Positions 45,885-58,295 of a DNA stretch of 64,000 nt are shown piece after piece. Source of the stretch: Microcebus murinus (Eukaryota > Chordata > Mammalia > Primates > Cheirogaleidae); contig NC_134107.1 in NCBI RefSeq assembly GCF_040939455.1, positions 10,169,537 to 10,233,536 of the forward strand, given 5' to 3'. The notes beneath the pieces were generated by a model. It did not search any database, had not been told where the DNA came from, and saw only the letters and a list, made by a program, of their open reading frames with translations. Numbering within the stretch: the first letter of the stretch is position 1; every line of letters starts with the position of its first letter. Position numbers and translations under genes: made by a program.

Positions 45885-46075
45885 GAAAATAACCACAGCA
45901 CCTACCGTGTGCTGGCACCAGGCTGGTGCTTACTGTGCGGAATCTCACAGAATCCTCCCACTACCTTGTCAGCAGGAACCGTCATCATCCCCATCTTCCA
46001 GGTGGGCGACAGGGCCCAGAGCAGGCGAGCGACTTGCCCAAGGCCACACAGCTGTAATGGCAGCTGGCACAGCAG
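45885..46075 (-). repeat. MIR SINE, reverse orientation
   Basis: 'cagcacctaccgtgtgctgg', 'tctcacagaatcctcccact', 'catcatccccatcttccagg' and 'gacttgcccaaggccacaca' form a clear reversed MIR. Confidence 0.75.
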
Positions 46076-46204
46076 AAGCAAGCGGCTGGCTCGAGAGCAC
46101 AGGCCCCTCCGAAGTGCTGTGGGACCCAGGCAGCCCGCAGTGGGGCACATGCAGGTTCTGGGTTATTTTAGAACAGTCTCGAGGGTCCTCCTTCGATTTA
46201 GAGG

Positions 46205-46990
46205 GTTTCCAAGATCTACATAAACCGTTGTGTTTTGTGCAGTAAAATACACATAGCATTAAATATACCACTACAGCATTTAGCACATTCACAACACTTT
46301 GCAGCTAACCACCACCTCAGTCTAGTTCCAGAACACGGCTGTCACCCCCGAAAGGAAACTCCTTGCCCGGGGGCAGTGGCTCCTCCCTCCCCCCTGCTGG
46401 CGGCCACTCATCTACTTTCCGTGTCTGCGGATTTGCCTGTTCTGGGCATTTCACTCAAATGGAGTCAGACATCACAATGCCTTTTGTGCCCGGCTGTTTT
46501 CACACGGTGTGTCTTCCGGGTTCATCTGAGTTGTACGTGCGTCAGAGCGCCGTACTGAGTGATACGCCATTGCACAGACACATGCGGCTTTTCTAGTTTC
46601 AGCTACGGGCATCTGGGTTGTTTCTACCTCACGTCTGTCATGAGTAGCGCTGCTGTGGACATGTGTGTGAGCTTTTATCTGAACATGCCTCCACTTCCTT
46701 TGGGTACACGCTAGGAGTGGCCCTGCCGGGGCATGCGGTGGCTGTCCAGGCTCTGGAGGGGCTGTCAAACCGTTTTCTGCAGCAGTCGCACTGTCATCCC
46801 TTCCCGCCGAGCGTGCAGGACTCCAGCTTCTGCCCTCTCTGTCCCACACCAGGAAGGACACTTGCAGCCGACACTTGCTACTTTCTGTCTTTGCGGTCAC
46901 AGCTACCAAGAGGGCGTGACGCGGCCCCTCGCTGTGGTTTGGTTTGCATTTGCTGACGAGCAGTGACGCTGAGCGCATGTAGACCTTTTA
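46205..46990 (-). mobile_element. L1M-type LINE 3' end, reverse orientation, GC-shifted
   Basis: The order of an old reversed L1 3' region is clear: 'aaatataccactacagcatt', 'ggatttgcctgttctgggca', 'ttccgggttcatctgagttg', 'cgctgctgtggacatgtgtg' and 'gtttggtttgcatttgctga'. A 28-bp segment at 46831-46858, not expected in L1, is an exact copy of 48342-48369. Confidence 0.7.
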
Positions 46991-47154
46991 TACGGTGAAT
47001 ATCTGGGGCAACCACACTGGAGCAGTGGACTTCTGGGCTCAATTCACACGAGCACGGCCAGAGTCCAGGCCAAGACACAGCTGGGGCAGGTCACACTGGC
47101 CCTTCCCTGGGTGAGTCACCTTTCACCCGACAGAACACGGAGCACGGTGGAGGG

Positions 47155-47728
47155 TGGCGAAAGGTGGCTGCCGTGGGAGACGTACGGCGGCTCCCCAAAG
47201 AGTTAAAGACAGAATTACCATGTGAGCAGCAACGCCGCTTCTGGGTGGAGACCCAAACGGACGTCGCACGGCTGTGTTCGCCGCAGCACGTTCACAGCGG
47301 CCAGCTGGGGAGGCAAGCGTGTCCCTCAGCGGTGACGGGAGAAACGAGACGTGGTCTATCCACACAGAGGAAGGTCACTCAGTCACAAAAAGGAGGGAGA
47401 CTCTGACACCGGCTGCAACTTGGATGGACCGAGGACGCTCTGCTTGGCGAGCTGAGCCAGTCGCAAAAGGACAAACGCCGCATGATTCCGCTGGCGTGAG
47501 GTCCCGAGTGGCCAAACCCATAGAGGCAGGAAGGACAGTGGTGGTGCCAGGGCCGGGGGAGGTGGGTGGGAGCTAGAGTCGCAGTTTGGGAGGATGAGGA
47601 GGTTCTGGAGATGGTGGCGGTGATGGTCACATACCAATCTGAACATCCTCACAGCACTGAGGTGGACATTTAAAAATGGCAAAGGTGGTAGGTTTCATGT
47701 TGCGTGTATTTTACCATGATTAAACATA
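47155..47728 (+). mobile_element. L1M-type LINE 3' end, GC-shifted
   Basis: Plus-oriented old L1: 'aattaccatgtgagcagcaa', 'tctatccacacagaggaagg', 'caacttggatggaccgagga', 'gtcgcaaaaggacaaacgcc', ending 'gcgtgtattttaccatgatt'. It forms an inverted pair with 46205-46990. Confidence 0.7.
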
Positions 47729-47742
47729 CACCTATGCTTTTA

Positions 47743-47968
47743 TTTTATTATTATTTTTTTTATAATTATTTTTTTTTATTTTGGCATATTATGGGGGTAC
47801 AGATTTTAAGGTTTCAATAAATGCCCATTTCCCCCCCTCCCCCCAAAAGTCTGAGTCTCCATCATGACCATCCCCCAGATGGTGCACATCTCACTCACTA
47901 TGTATGTATATACCCGCCCCCCTCCCCCCTCCCACCTGCCCAATACCCTATTACTGTAGCACCTATGT
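47743..47968 (-). mobile_element. Young 5'-truncated L1 insertion with target duplication
   Basis: A 226-bp insert starts with a T-rich tract (the poly-A tail read in reverse), followed by ttggcatattatgggggtac and a C-rich 3' UTR. It is flanked by the perfect 14-bp duplication cacctatgctttta at 47729-47742 and 47969-47982. The insert therefore lies on the minus strand, is strongly 5'-truncated and has no coding capacity. The 3' UTR type is one I associate with strepsirrhine primates. Confidence 0.85.
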
Positions 47969-47982
47969 CACCTATGCTTTTA

Positions 47983-49249
47983 GAAAGGGAAAGGCAGGGC
48001 CTACGGCTTGCCCACCAGCCCCATGAGCAGCTGTCTGGGCGTCTGCACCATCTGTGGGGCTGGCAGGGGCTGCTTTCCAGGGTCTCACAGGCACCTGCGT
48101 GGGTGAGGTGCGCGCGCCGGCTTGGCGGATGCGCGGCGGTCCTCCTCTCACACTCAGGCTGCCCGCCCTACGGAGGGGCGACTGCTCCCATGGCATGGCT
48201 GGAGGGAGCACCGGGGGCCTGGGGACCATGCCGAGGGCAGGCAGGTTCCTGTGGGATGGAGCACAGCTCCGGGCATGGGTACGGGGCTGAGGTTTCACCT
48301 GAGCGTGCCCAGTTCCTGCTGTGTGGCCACGGGCACTTGGTTGCCCTCTCTGTCCCACACCAGGAAGGAAAACAAGCAGTGCCTCCCAGGCTGGTGTGGG
48401 GACCAGGTAAGAGTGCAGAGACTTTGGGAGCCTTGGGGAGCCCCCAGCCCAGCACATCACTTGGGGCTGGCAGTGGCTTGTCCACACTTGGTCACCTGCT
48501 GATGGGACAGGGCCCTCACATCACCCTGTGTATCTGCCCAGCTGTGCATTTCTTTCCCACCCAGCAGCTCGGGGCCCTGGGGCCTGCCTCTGCCAAACCC
48601 TCGTGGAGCTGCCAGTGGGGACCAGACAGCTCCTCGTCCTCCCGGGCCCTGCTGTGCAGTGACACCTCTGGGCTATGTGGCCTCTCTCTAGGACTGAGGC
48701 TGGGCACGGAGCTCTGAGCATTTTCCTCCAACCTGGGCTTCTTCCCTCTGGCTCTATCACCTGGGCAGAAAGGCCCAAGGAAATCTCTCCTAGATTCTTT
48801 TGCCAGTTATTGAGAAAGTGGGTGTGCTGAACTGAAATTTCTATCACAGCAGCTGCTCTTAGGAATGTGGCAGTTCCATAAGGCAGGGACTCCCACACTG
48901 TGCAAGATGAATGTGCTTCCGGGTGTCAGTAGGCAGGACTGCCCTGTACAACTGCACAGGTTGTTCACTGCACAAGGGTGTCTGCTGGGGGTGTGCGTGA
49001 GTCCAGCCTATGCTCTGCTCTCCATGCTGTGCTCAGCCACTGGCATGCCCGCCCAGAGGGTGTCTTTTCCAATTTGCACAAAGGTATTCATGGGCTCTCA
49101 GAGGTGGCCTGTCAACAGACGCCTTAAGTCTATGGGCAGAACTGTGGGTTTCTGTGCATTTTCCTAGAGGGAGGGTCCCTGGGCTTCACAGATTCTAAAA
49201 CAGAGTCACACCCCAGGAAGAGGCCCAGCCGGGTGAAGCCAGCCCCCAC
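47983..49249. other. Intronic stretch, no gene seen
   Basis: GC-rich sequence between L1 fragments. It contains the second copy (48342-48369) of the 28-bp repeated string. The 298-codon plus-strand frame (47821-48717) begins inside the L1 insertion and has no recognisable content. Confidence 0.6.
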
Positions 49250-49885
49250 ATGGCCCATTTTCCATGCAGCAAAGGGGGGCGTTTGTGGGAATGGCCAACG
49301 GCACAGCTGCCTCGGAAACGAGTTTGAAGGTTCCTCAGTTACACACGGAACTGCCGCATGGCCCAGCAGTTCCACTCCTAGCTACGTCCCCAAGAGAACC
49401 GAAAGCAGGAGCCGACAGGAACACTCCAACGTCCGCAGCAGCGTCCTCACGGCAGCCGCGAGGCAGAAAGCAACCCAGCGGCCAGCGGCAGACGAATGGG
49501 TAAAGGGACGGCGGCACAGCCAACAACAGAACGTCACTCAGACGAGAGGCATGACGTCGGGACGCATGCTACGTACGACATGGATGACCCTTGAAAACAT
49601 TACGCTGAGTGAGACAAGCCAACACGAAGGACCACGTACTGCCTGATCCCGTTGATGTGAAAGTCCACAACAGTAAATTTTCAGAGGGAGAAAGGGACTG
49701 GTGCTTGCCACACGCCGGGGGAGGGAGAGTGGGCGCAGCTGCCTGCAGTTCCAGCTCCTTTGGGCTGGTGGGACTCGCTCAGGAGTTGGAGGAAGGTGAC
49801 GGCTACACAGCGCTGTGACTGTGCCAGGTATCCCCCTGTACTTACAAGTGGTAAATTTTATGTTACATATATTTTACCCCCATTT
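49250..49885 (+). mobile_element. L1M-type LINE 3' end, GC-shifted
   Basis: Recognisable order: 'tggcccagcagttccactcc', 'tagctacgtccccaagagaa', 'acatggatgacccttgaaaa', 'cattacgctgagtgagacaa', 'aatttatgttacat'-type tail at 49855-49875. The coding part is destroyed. Many positions that are A or T in related L1s are G or C here. Confidence 0.7.
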
Positions 49886-50104
49886 TTTAAAAAAAGCAAT
49901 CAGTTCAAAGGCTCAAATACACAACTCCCAGGTACAAATTCAACATCCTTATCCCAGTGTGAGAACCGCTGAAAACCCTGCCCAGCTCCAGCCACACCCC
50001 TGCCCGCGCGCCGCCCGCTGTTCCGGCACCCCCTCTGTCTCGGCCACGCGGGCACCTTCCTCGTCCCCGACGACCTGCTCTTGTAAGCTTTGCCGTCGTG
50101 GTTT

Positions 50105-50480
50105 GTGTATGTCTATTTTTTGAGATGGGTCCACGTAACAACTCACCCTTTTAAAGCACGCAACTCGATGGCACTTAGTATATCCAGTGCCGTGTGAACA
50201 CCACCCCAAAAGAAACCCCACACCCATCAACAGTCCCTCCCCCGGCCCGGGCGAGCACCACGCTGCTGCCTGTGTCTGTGATTCGCCTGTTCTGGACCTT
50301 TCCCAATGGGGACCACACCCCCGGGGCCTTTGTGTCTGGCTTCTCTCACTCAGCCCCACGTCTTCCGCACCACCCACACTGTGGCGCGGCCAGGCTCCGT
50401 TCCTTTCCACGGCCACGCAGCGCACCACAGCGTGCGTGTTCGCGAGTGTTCCTTGGGGGCCTCGCCTGGGCCCTCTCGCC
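50105..50480 (-). mobile_element. L1M-type LINE fragment, reverse orientation, GC-shifted
   Basis: 'cacccttttaaagcacgcaa', 'cttagtatatccagtgccgt', 'caccaccccaaaagaaaccc', 'gattcgcctgttctggacct' and 'gtctggcttctctcactcag' follow a reversed old L1 3' region. Confidence 0.7.
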
Positions 50481-53400
50481 CCGGCCCGTGCCTCTCCGTG
50501 CAGGACGATGAGCCGGGTGCCACCCTAGCGGGTGTCGATACCTTGGATCCTGTTCGCACTGGGAGGCAGGTGCTGTCACCACCCTGGTCGCTGACGGGAA
50601 CTGTCCTGGAGGGCCCAGGTCAGGGCACAGCGTTGGGATGTGGCCCCAGGCACCCGGCTCTGCGGTGTGTGCTCAGCCATTGAACCAGGCTGGCTTCTGA
50701 CGAGTGTCAGCTGGATAAAGAAGGACCATGTCCTAGGACTGCTGGGCAGTCCCGAATTGGTGACTGCTCTAGCTTGTCACTTCTCCCATCAGCTACAGCG
50801 ATGCACAGCTCATTGGTGGAGGTGGCCCCTCAGACACTCCCAGGAGCACAGAATTGAGTGGGGACACAATGAGGTAGGGGCTCGGCACCTGCCCGAGGGC
50901 CTCCCCTGGACTGTCCACCTCACTGAAGGTGTAGTTCGGGACTCAGAGCCACTTTGGGCCAAGAGAGACGACAGTCCATGAGGGCGGGGCTGCTGGGTGT
51001 CACTGAGTGAAACCGCCTAAGGAAGGGGTGAAGGGCCCCAGGGACACACGCCACAGATACGCCTTTTCTTTCCCTCCCTCCAGTATGTGACAGTCCACCC
51101 ATCCACTGGGCCACCCAACATCTGTGAGGTCACACGTTGTGCTAGATGCTGGGGAACGTATGATGTGGCCTTTAGGGCTGCAGTGTTCAGCAGGAGGATG
51201 GCCAACCAGGGGAGCCCAGGCCGGCCCTGCAGCAGGGCCACGACCCTGCTCTACCAGGGCACGAGAGGTCCAGGTGGGCAGCCCAGGGCCTTCTGCCAGC
51301 AGCGGCAGGGCTCAGACACTCTGGGAGTTGGGAGCCTGAGAAGAATGGGGAAGGAGCCCCAGGCCATGGTAAGTCAGGGGAGGACACGGTTGCTGGGTTC
51401 CCCAGGAAAAGGGCACAGACCAGATTGGACACGCAGCTCACCAGGGGCTAAGTGACTGAAGGGGGCTGGGTGGCGGCAGGGCCTGCAGCTGGCAGCCCCA
51501 CAGGGGCCTGACTCTCTGCAGGGACACATGTTACTGCCCAGGCATCTGGACACGCCCAGCACCCACACGGGCCCAGGCCATCAGGCAGCACCGCACCTGC
51601 CCACCCGGGACCAGGGACTGTGGCCCAAGCCCCGCACCCTGGCCTGAAGCCCAGCCGTGCCTGCTGGCGGCACCGGCCCAGGAGGGCTCCCAGCCCCACG
51701 GCCTCGCTGCCTGGCTTGGCACCGAGGCCACCCACGTGCTCGGAAGCTCGCAGAGCTGGGGGCTGGGCCAGCTGGAAATGGCAGGGTGCGGCCAGGCTCG
51801 TCCTGCCTCTTGCTTTGTTAAAGTTCAAGTCTGTTGGACTGAGCTGAGCATGAGGCTTGGTCTAAAATAAAACCAGAGCTGCGTCAGTGTGTGGGCTGCT
51901 TCTGCGGGCTGGAGGCCGGCTCCGCAGCTGATGAAGTGCGGCTGTGCGGCCCGGGGCCATCTCTGCCCGGGTGGCCGAGCCGTCCCCAGGGAGCTGGCCG
52001 CCACCCCCTGGGAATCCCAGGGGCAGAACGGCCGCCCGAGCAGAGGCAATGTGTGGACCCAAAGGGCCACTGTGAGCCCACTGCTAGGGGCCTGATCCCA
52101 CGCTCCATGTCCCCGTGAGCTCCTGGGGTTCCGGCCTGCCCGTGCCCTTCAGGGTGGCTTCGGGGGCAGGTGCCCCAGACTTGGCTCCCACTTCTTACGC
52201 AGGGAACCGAGGGGTTAGATCAGAGCAGAGGAACCTTCCTACCCAGGGAAATAAACACAGCCCTTTCCGAGCCCCTCTGAGAGCCAAGCTGGGCTGTAAA
52301 CCAGTCAGAAGATGAGCTTCCAGAAGAGGCCTGGAGGGGCAGGGGTGTGGCCTGCCACTCTCCTTTCCCTCCCTCGGTGCAGGAAGGAATCCCCAAGCAC
52401 TGGGAATCTGGTGACACAGCCTGAAGATGTCTGGGCTCCCAGAAGCCTCGAGGGGCAGGCACTGCCAGGCACCCACTTGATACCAATCCTCCATCCCTCT
52501 CTCCTGCTATGATCTGGATGATGTTTGGGGTAGCAATGCCCCCAGAGTCTATGTGACACAATTCTAACCCAGTGAGATGCAGACGCCTATCTGCTGGGGA
52601 TTTGAGTAGAGACTGGTGTTTCTAACACAGACGCAAACCTGTCACTTTCCGTGGCCTTCTTGCCTGGGGTATGGATGTGAAGGCCGGACTTTCAGCAGCC
52701 ATCTTATGACAGGGAGGTTACAGCCAAGAGAGTTTAAGCTACGGAATCCTTGACCTGTTGAACTTATATGCCTTTAACCATTGACCTCTAGATTTAAAGA
52801 TAAAATAACCTCTAAATTTTAAAAAGGCTGTTTGCTTAGGTCATCTTCCAAGTGGAAGCCAGTCCCTAATTGACAGCCCTGGGAAGGTACTGTTGAGCTT
52901 GCAGTTTCCATGTCCCTGCGCCACGGATGCTGCTTCCTTTCATGTCCCCGCAGCCCTGATGAGGAGTCGAGGGATCCATCCCCAGTCAACCCCGGCCCTT
53001 CAGGAGCGCTGGGCCCAGACCCACCGCCCGGCTGGGAGCAGAAGGCAGCCCTCCGGGACCTGCGGGGGTCCGTGCTGTGAGCCAGGGCCAGGCCGTCCAC
53101 ATCGCTCCCTCCACCCCCATCGGGCAAACCAAGCGAGGACTCCTTACGGACACACGTCCCTTCTCTGCAGCCCCTGAGGATATGCCAGCACGACTGGGCC
53201 GGGCGTGTCACACTGACTATATTCCCGGAGTGTCAGCCGGCCCCAGGGGCTGCTCACAGCTTGGAACAGGGGCACGCAGAGGAGACGCGCCCAGGCGGCC
53301 TAGGCCAGGGGAGGCGGTGAAGACACAGAAGGCCAGAGGGGCCGTCTGGTGGGGTGGGGGGACTTGGGAGGGCGGCGAGGTGCTGGGAGTGAAGAACAGT

Positions 53401-54079
53401 GTGAGTAATGCCACAGGTGGGCAGCAGCAGGGCTCGCGGAGGCTGGTGGCACAGCAGAGCCAGTGTCAGGGCCTCGGTGCCTGTCCTGTGGGTGGCGGGC
53501 AGATGGGGAAGCGTTTCCAGGGCTGACAGGGTGACAGCTGAGTGGATCAGGAGAGAGGATGAAGCTAGGACAGTCGCAGTAGTCCAGGAAAGTCGTGGGG
53601 CCGACTCACCAGCACCATGTCTAAGGCTCCTCTACTCCAGCTTATGGATAGACCCCGTTTTGCGTCTCCATTCACCCGTAATGGGCACTGGCGCAGGGCT
53701 GGCTCTTTACCTGAGAACACCTGTCCCTTCCAGCCAGCCCTGCTGTGCCCCTAGATTTCCCACGCCCACCAGCCGAGTGCAGTGGGAGGAAGCCGCATCC
53801 GCTCGCCCTAGACTGGTGGCCCTCGGCGTCATCAAGAAGATGGACAGCTGGCCGTGCCAGCGTGGCCGCTGCTGAGTGTGCCCTCCTGGCCTGGTCGCAT
53901 CGTGGCAGGCTGTCAGCCAACAAGCACAGGGTCAATTGATGGATGGTTCTGCAGGGGACAACGGGCCAAACCAGGGTCACCTCCTGGGCCCGCAGGCTGG
54001 CGCGGCAGAGCTAGCAGGCATGGCAGATGCGCCAGGGCTTGGGTTTGCTTTCCAACGTGGCTGGGAGCCCAGTTTATAG
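50481..54079. other. Intronic stretch, mostly unassigned
   Basis: GC-rich. Pieces near 51090-51200 and 53380-53640 have the look of old L2-like repeats, and 52500-52820 is less GC-rich with an old-repeat character that I cannot place. No gene recognised; frames at 53077-53526 and elsewhere are unsupported. Confidence 0.5.
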
Positions 54080-54275
54080 CCTAAGGCAGCGTTTTCCAAG
54101 TAGGGCCCACTGCACCCCTACAAGAGACATTCGGCCAGGTCAGCAGTTTTGGTTGTCACAACTAGTGTTGCCCCTGGCGTCTTGTGGGTAGAGGCCAGGG
54201 GTGCTGCCACACTTACAATGTGCATCCTACAACGCACACGGGACAGTCCTCCACAACACAGCACTGTCTGCAAGC
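54080..54275 (+). mobile_element. MER20 (hAT-Charlie) transposon, diverged
   Basis: 'gttttggttgtcacaactag', 'gggtagaggccaggggtgct', 'gccacacttacaatgtgcat' and 'cgggacagtcctccacaaca' follow MER20 in plus orientation. Ends are worn. Confidence 0.65.
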
Positions 54276-55499
54276 CAAGGAGCGCCTGCAGCCTCCGGAG
54301 CTGGAGGCGGCGGGAAGGACCCTCCCCTGGGGCCTGCGGGGAGCGTGACCCAGCTGACACCTTGGTTTTGGACTTCTGGCCTCCCGGACTGTGAGAGAAT
54401 CATCACTGTCGACTGTTGGAAGCTGCCCAGGTTGTGGTCACTGGCTGTGGCAGCCCCAGGGGACCACGCAGGCCACATTCCGCCCTGCTCAGGCCCACAG
54501 CCCACAGGTGTCCGGGACTCCTCTCCCCAGCACCTCCGTGCTAAGCAGCCCCCTGACACTCGCTAGCGCACGGACCCAGCGGCCCAGGAAGGTCTGCAAA
54601 TGACTCAGAAGTCACGTGGGCCACAGCGGCCACCCCTGCACACTGGTTCCTAAAGAAATGGCTTCATCTGATCAACTCATGCGCATTCCTGCCTGAAACC
54701 CGTCCACACTTCCAATGAGCGTTCTCATCAATCCCCCTGGGCAGCACAGCCTCAGTTTCCCCACTACCAGGGAGAGAGGCAGGAAATGTTTGGGGAGGGC
54801 ATCTCTAGGATCTCAGGGGTGACAATACGTCCACTTGGAGATCCTGGCAGGAAGTGGGTCCCCAAGGATGGCTGACTAACCCCGCTGGTGAGAACTAGAA
54901 CCAGGTGAGCAGGGTGGGAGGCGGGGGGACGGGGCAGCCTCGCTGGGTGGATGAGGAAGGGGAGCAGAGCCCAGACTGCCCAGCCCGGGTGCCAGCCAGG
55001 CTCCCCGGGAGCTGCAGTCCGCTGGCCGGGCAGCCCCGAGTTCAGGGGATGCCGTGCTGGAGAAAGGCTCGGTGGGCACGCGCAGCCTGCGATGCTGCGA
55101 ATGTGCGTTTGCTCTTCCTCCCGTTGCCTGGCACACAACTGCTAGAGGCCTGGGGATCTCCAAATGACATGTGTATGCCGATGAGACGCCTGATGGCTGG
55201 CACCCTGAGGCATCTTCAGGTTGGGGGCCTGTCCCCGGGAAGAACAAGCCGTGATTGGAGGGTTGGGACCATCAGCCCCACCCCTGCTACCTCCAGGGAG
55301 GGGACAGAGGCCGAAGGTTGAGCTGACCACTAAGGGTCAATGCGCCTCTTCTTCCTGACGGCCTCCACTCCTGCCCCTCTCGGCACAGGCTGGGCGGCCC
55401 CAGGACCTCGTCCTCACTGGCTCCTGGCACAGGCTGGGCAGCCCCAGCCGCTGCACGCTCCCTCCTGGGGGTGCCTGCCACGAAGCCCACCATGGAGCC

Positions 55500-55640
55500 G
55501 AGGGTCCTGACCCTAGCCTCAGTTTCTCACCTGAGAGCAGCTCAGCCATGGCACATCCTCTCAGGGCTATTGTGATGCCAGGATGGGGGACTTCATGCAA
55601 TCGCTCAGCACGGTGCCCTGAACCTGTATGTGCTCAATCA
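55500..55640 (+). repeat. MIR SINE fragment
   Basis: 'agcctcagtttctcacctga', 'tctcagggctattgtgatgc' and 'cagcacggtgccctgaacct' are in MIR order. Confidence 0.6.
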
Positions 55641-56859
55641 ACAGCCGCTGTCCTGTTTTTCCCTGACACCAAATATGTCGTTCCAACAACATCGACCAAT
55701 CCTCCAGTTCTCTGACACTAGCTGGCGTCCCAAGGCTCAATCCAATTCCGACAGCAGCTCTCCGAGTTAGCGCAGACCCCACAGCCGAAGGCCTAGTCCG
55801 TCAAGACTGCCCCCACGTCTGCCCGCTGCCAACCTCAGGCGGCCCGGCTCCTGCCCGGCCAGCCACACGGGCGAGGGCTCCCACACGCCCTCGCTTCGGG
55901 AACTCACCAGACCCTCCCACGAGACTCAGCAAAGTGCTTCACTCAGGGTGGTCACGTAGTAACAAGGACACACGGGAGAGATGCCTGGGGCAGGGTGTGG
56001 GGGTGCAGAGCTTCCACGCCCCCTCTGGGTGCCACGGCCCGGAAGCTCCCCTCGCCTTGTGGCTTCAGCCCTGCAGTGGCGGCTCTGTTAGGCAGCCATG
56101 ATGCCATCGCTGGCCAGTGGCCACTGAGCACTGTCTCCAGCCCCTCCCCCAAGCCCTCTAATCCCCTCATTGTGGGGTTGGCTTTTCTCTCCTGACGCTG
56201 TCTAGGGCCTCCCCCCAGAGTCAGCTCATTAATGTATAAAAGACAGTAAATTCCAAAGGCTGTAGGATTTCTGGGGACAAAGACCAGATGCGGACTTGTT
56301 TACCATTCCACAGCTATTATTTGCCCGGAAGCCCGGCCTCACTCGGCAGAGCGAGACCCTCCCTGGTTTGAGGGTGCCTCCTGGACCCTCCTGCCACACG
56401 TCTGGAGTTCTCACACTCGGCTCCATCCTGCCCGAGCCCCACACTGCTGGCCGGGCTGGTGTGGACACTTGCTGGCCACGGTGGGGGTGCCGCTGTCCCC
56501 ACTGTCCCCAGGCCTGGTCAACAGAACACGTGTTGTGCGCCTCCCAGCAGCCCCTGAGGCCCCTCCAGCTGCAGACACTTCTGGCCGGCTCTGTGCTCGC
56601 CACGTGCCGCAGACCCTCTCCCTGCTCCTTGGCCGTGAATTCCCGCGTGTTGCTGTGTGTTAGGAAGGAAGCCCCGTTCCCGACTAAACTTTCTTCCCCC
56701 TACGTCCCGGTCGCAGCAGTCCTCAGTACAACCTGTCTTTCTTGCTTAACCTCTGTCCAGCTCTGTCCGTCACCACACGGGTGCGGCACGGGGCAGGTGC
56801 CCCGCGGCTCTGGCCTAATAGCGTGTCTGCATATTAAACAGTGACTTCTCCAGCTGGAG

Positions 56860-57020
56860 GAAGGGGCAGACCTGCTCTAGACAGAAAAGCAACTTCTCGG
56901 GGATCCCGCTTGAATGAATGGCTCACTTGAAGACTAAGTTCTTGCTCTATGTCATTGGCTTCCAAATGCAAATTATCTCTGCTAAAGGAATACTCGGCAG
57001 AGTACCCGTAACTGTCTAGA
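56860..57020. promoter_or_regulatory. Candidate enhancer-like island with an octamer site
   Basis: An AT-richer repeat-free segment within GC-rich intron. It contains a perfect octamer ATGCAAAT at 56966-56973 and an ATTGG (CCAAT-type) box just before it. Function is inference only. Confidence 0.25.
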
Positions 57021-57767
57021 CAAGCAAGACAGGGCGTTTCAAAGCTCGCATCAAACCCCGGTGAGCCCCAGTCTGAGCCCCATGGCATCGGAGTGAGGAG
57101 AAGCTCACCAGCGATGAACTCCCAGGCCTGGAAATGTCCTGTCTCCCTGCCAGCCGCACAGAATGCCCTAGACGGCGGCGGGGAGCTGTGGGCAGCGTGG
57201 CTGGCCTGAGCATCCTCAGAGCAGCCTGGCCCGGCCCCTGGGTGTCAGAGGTGCTGAAGTCTGGGGCCCGTCCCGGGCAGGTGTGGGAGCCCCCACCCTC
57301 ATTCCACCTTCTTCCCCAAGGATGGCAGGTGGGGACCTCCAGCGTCCTGGGTACGCTGTGTCCAAACACCGGCCCCCTCCAGAGGGGGCTGCCCTTACCA
57401 CTTGCCTTCTCCCTGCCTGAAATCGCTGCTCCCATTTCTCTCCTACAGCTACAATCTTTCTGAAAAGAGCCTGGGGCACAGATGTGCACGTGAGACCATT
57501 TCCAGCAACCGATGGCTAGACTTCCTTCTCCCTGGACACCCTGATCCCTGGGAGGGGACTCTGCTTCCAGGACTGCCCAGCCTGTGTCCTGCCCTGTCCT
57601 CCCCTCGATTCCCGGCTCCGATCTCAGCCCACCCACCGCTGTTCCTGCCACGGCAGCACCTGGAGCTTGGTGGGGGGCTGGCCAGGAGCCTGTGATGGGT
57701 CCCCGACACGGGGCCGCTCTCTGTCATGGCTGTTTGCACATCTGTCCCTCCCCTTCCAGAGTCCTCA

Positions 57768-58295
<528 letters not shown>

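Larger units (their letters stand above)
38801..46204. other. Intronic stretch with few recognisable elements
   Basis: GC-rich intron sequence. I see MIR pieces at about 39945-40085 (+), 40595-40765 (-), 44025-44150 (+) and 45885-46075 (-). An AT-rich island lies at 43640-43745, and a pair of CRE-like sites at 41221-41250. Several long frames exist (e.g. 39135-40091 plus) but none has codon structure, domain or homology that I recognise. The rest is unassigned. Confidence 0.6.

Noticed and set aside
47821..48717. Plus-strand frame of 298 codons
   Set aside because: It starts inside the L1 insertion and has no recognisable content.
56834..57088. Minus-strand frame of 84 codons, less biased composition
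   Set aside because: It covers a candidate conserved island, but no homology to SHANK2 or any protein is known to me and no clear splice pair was found.
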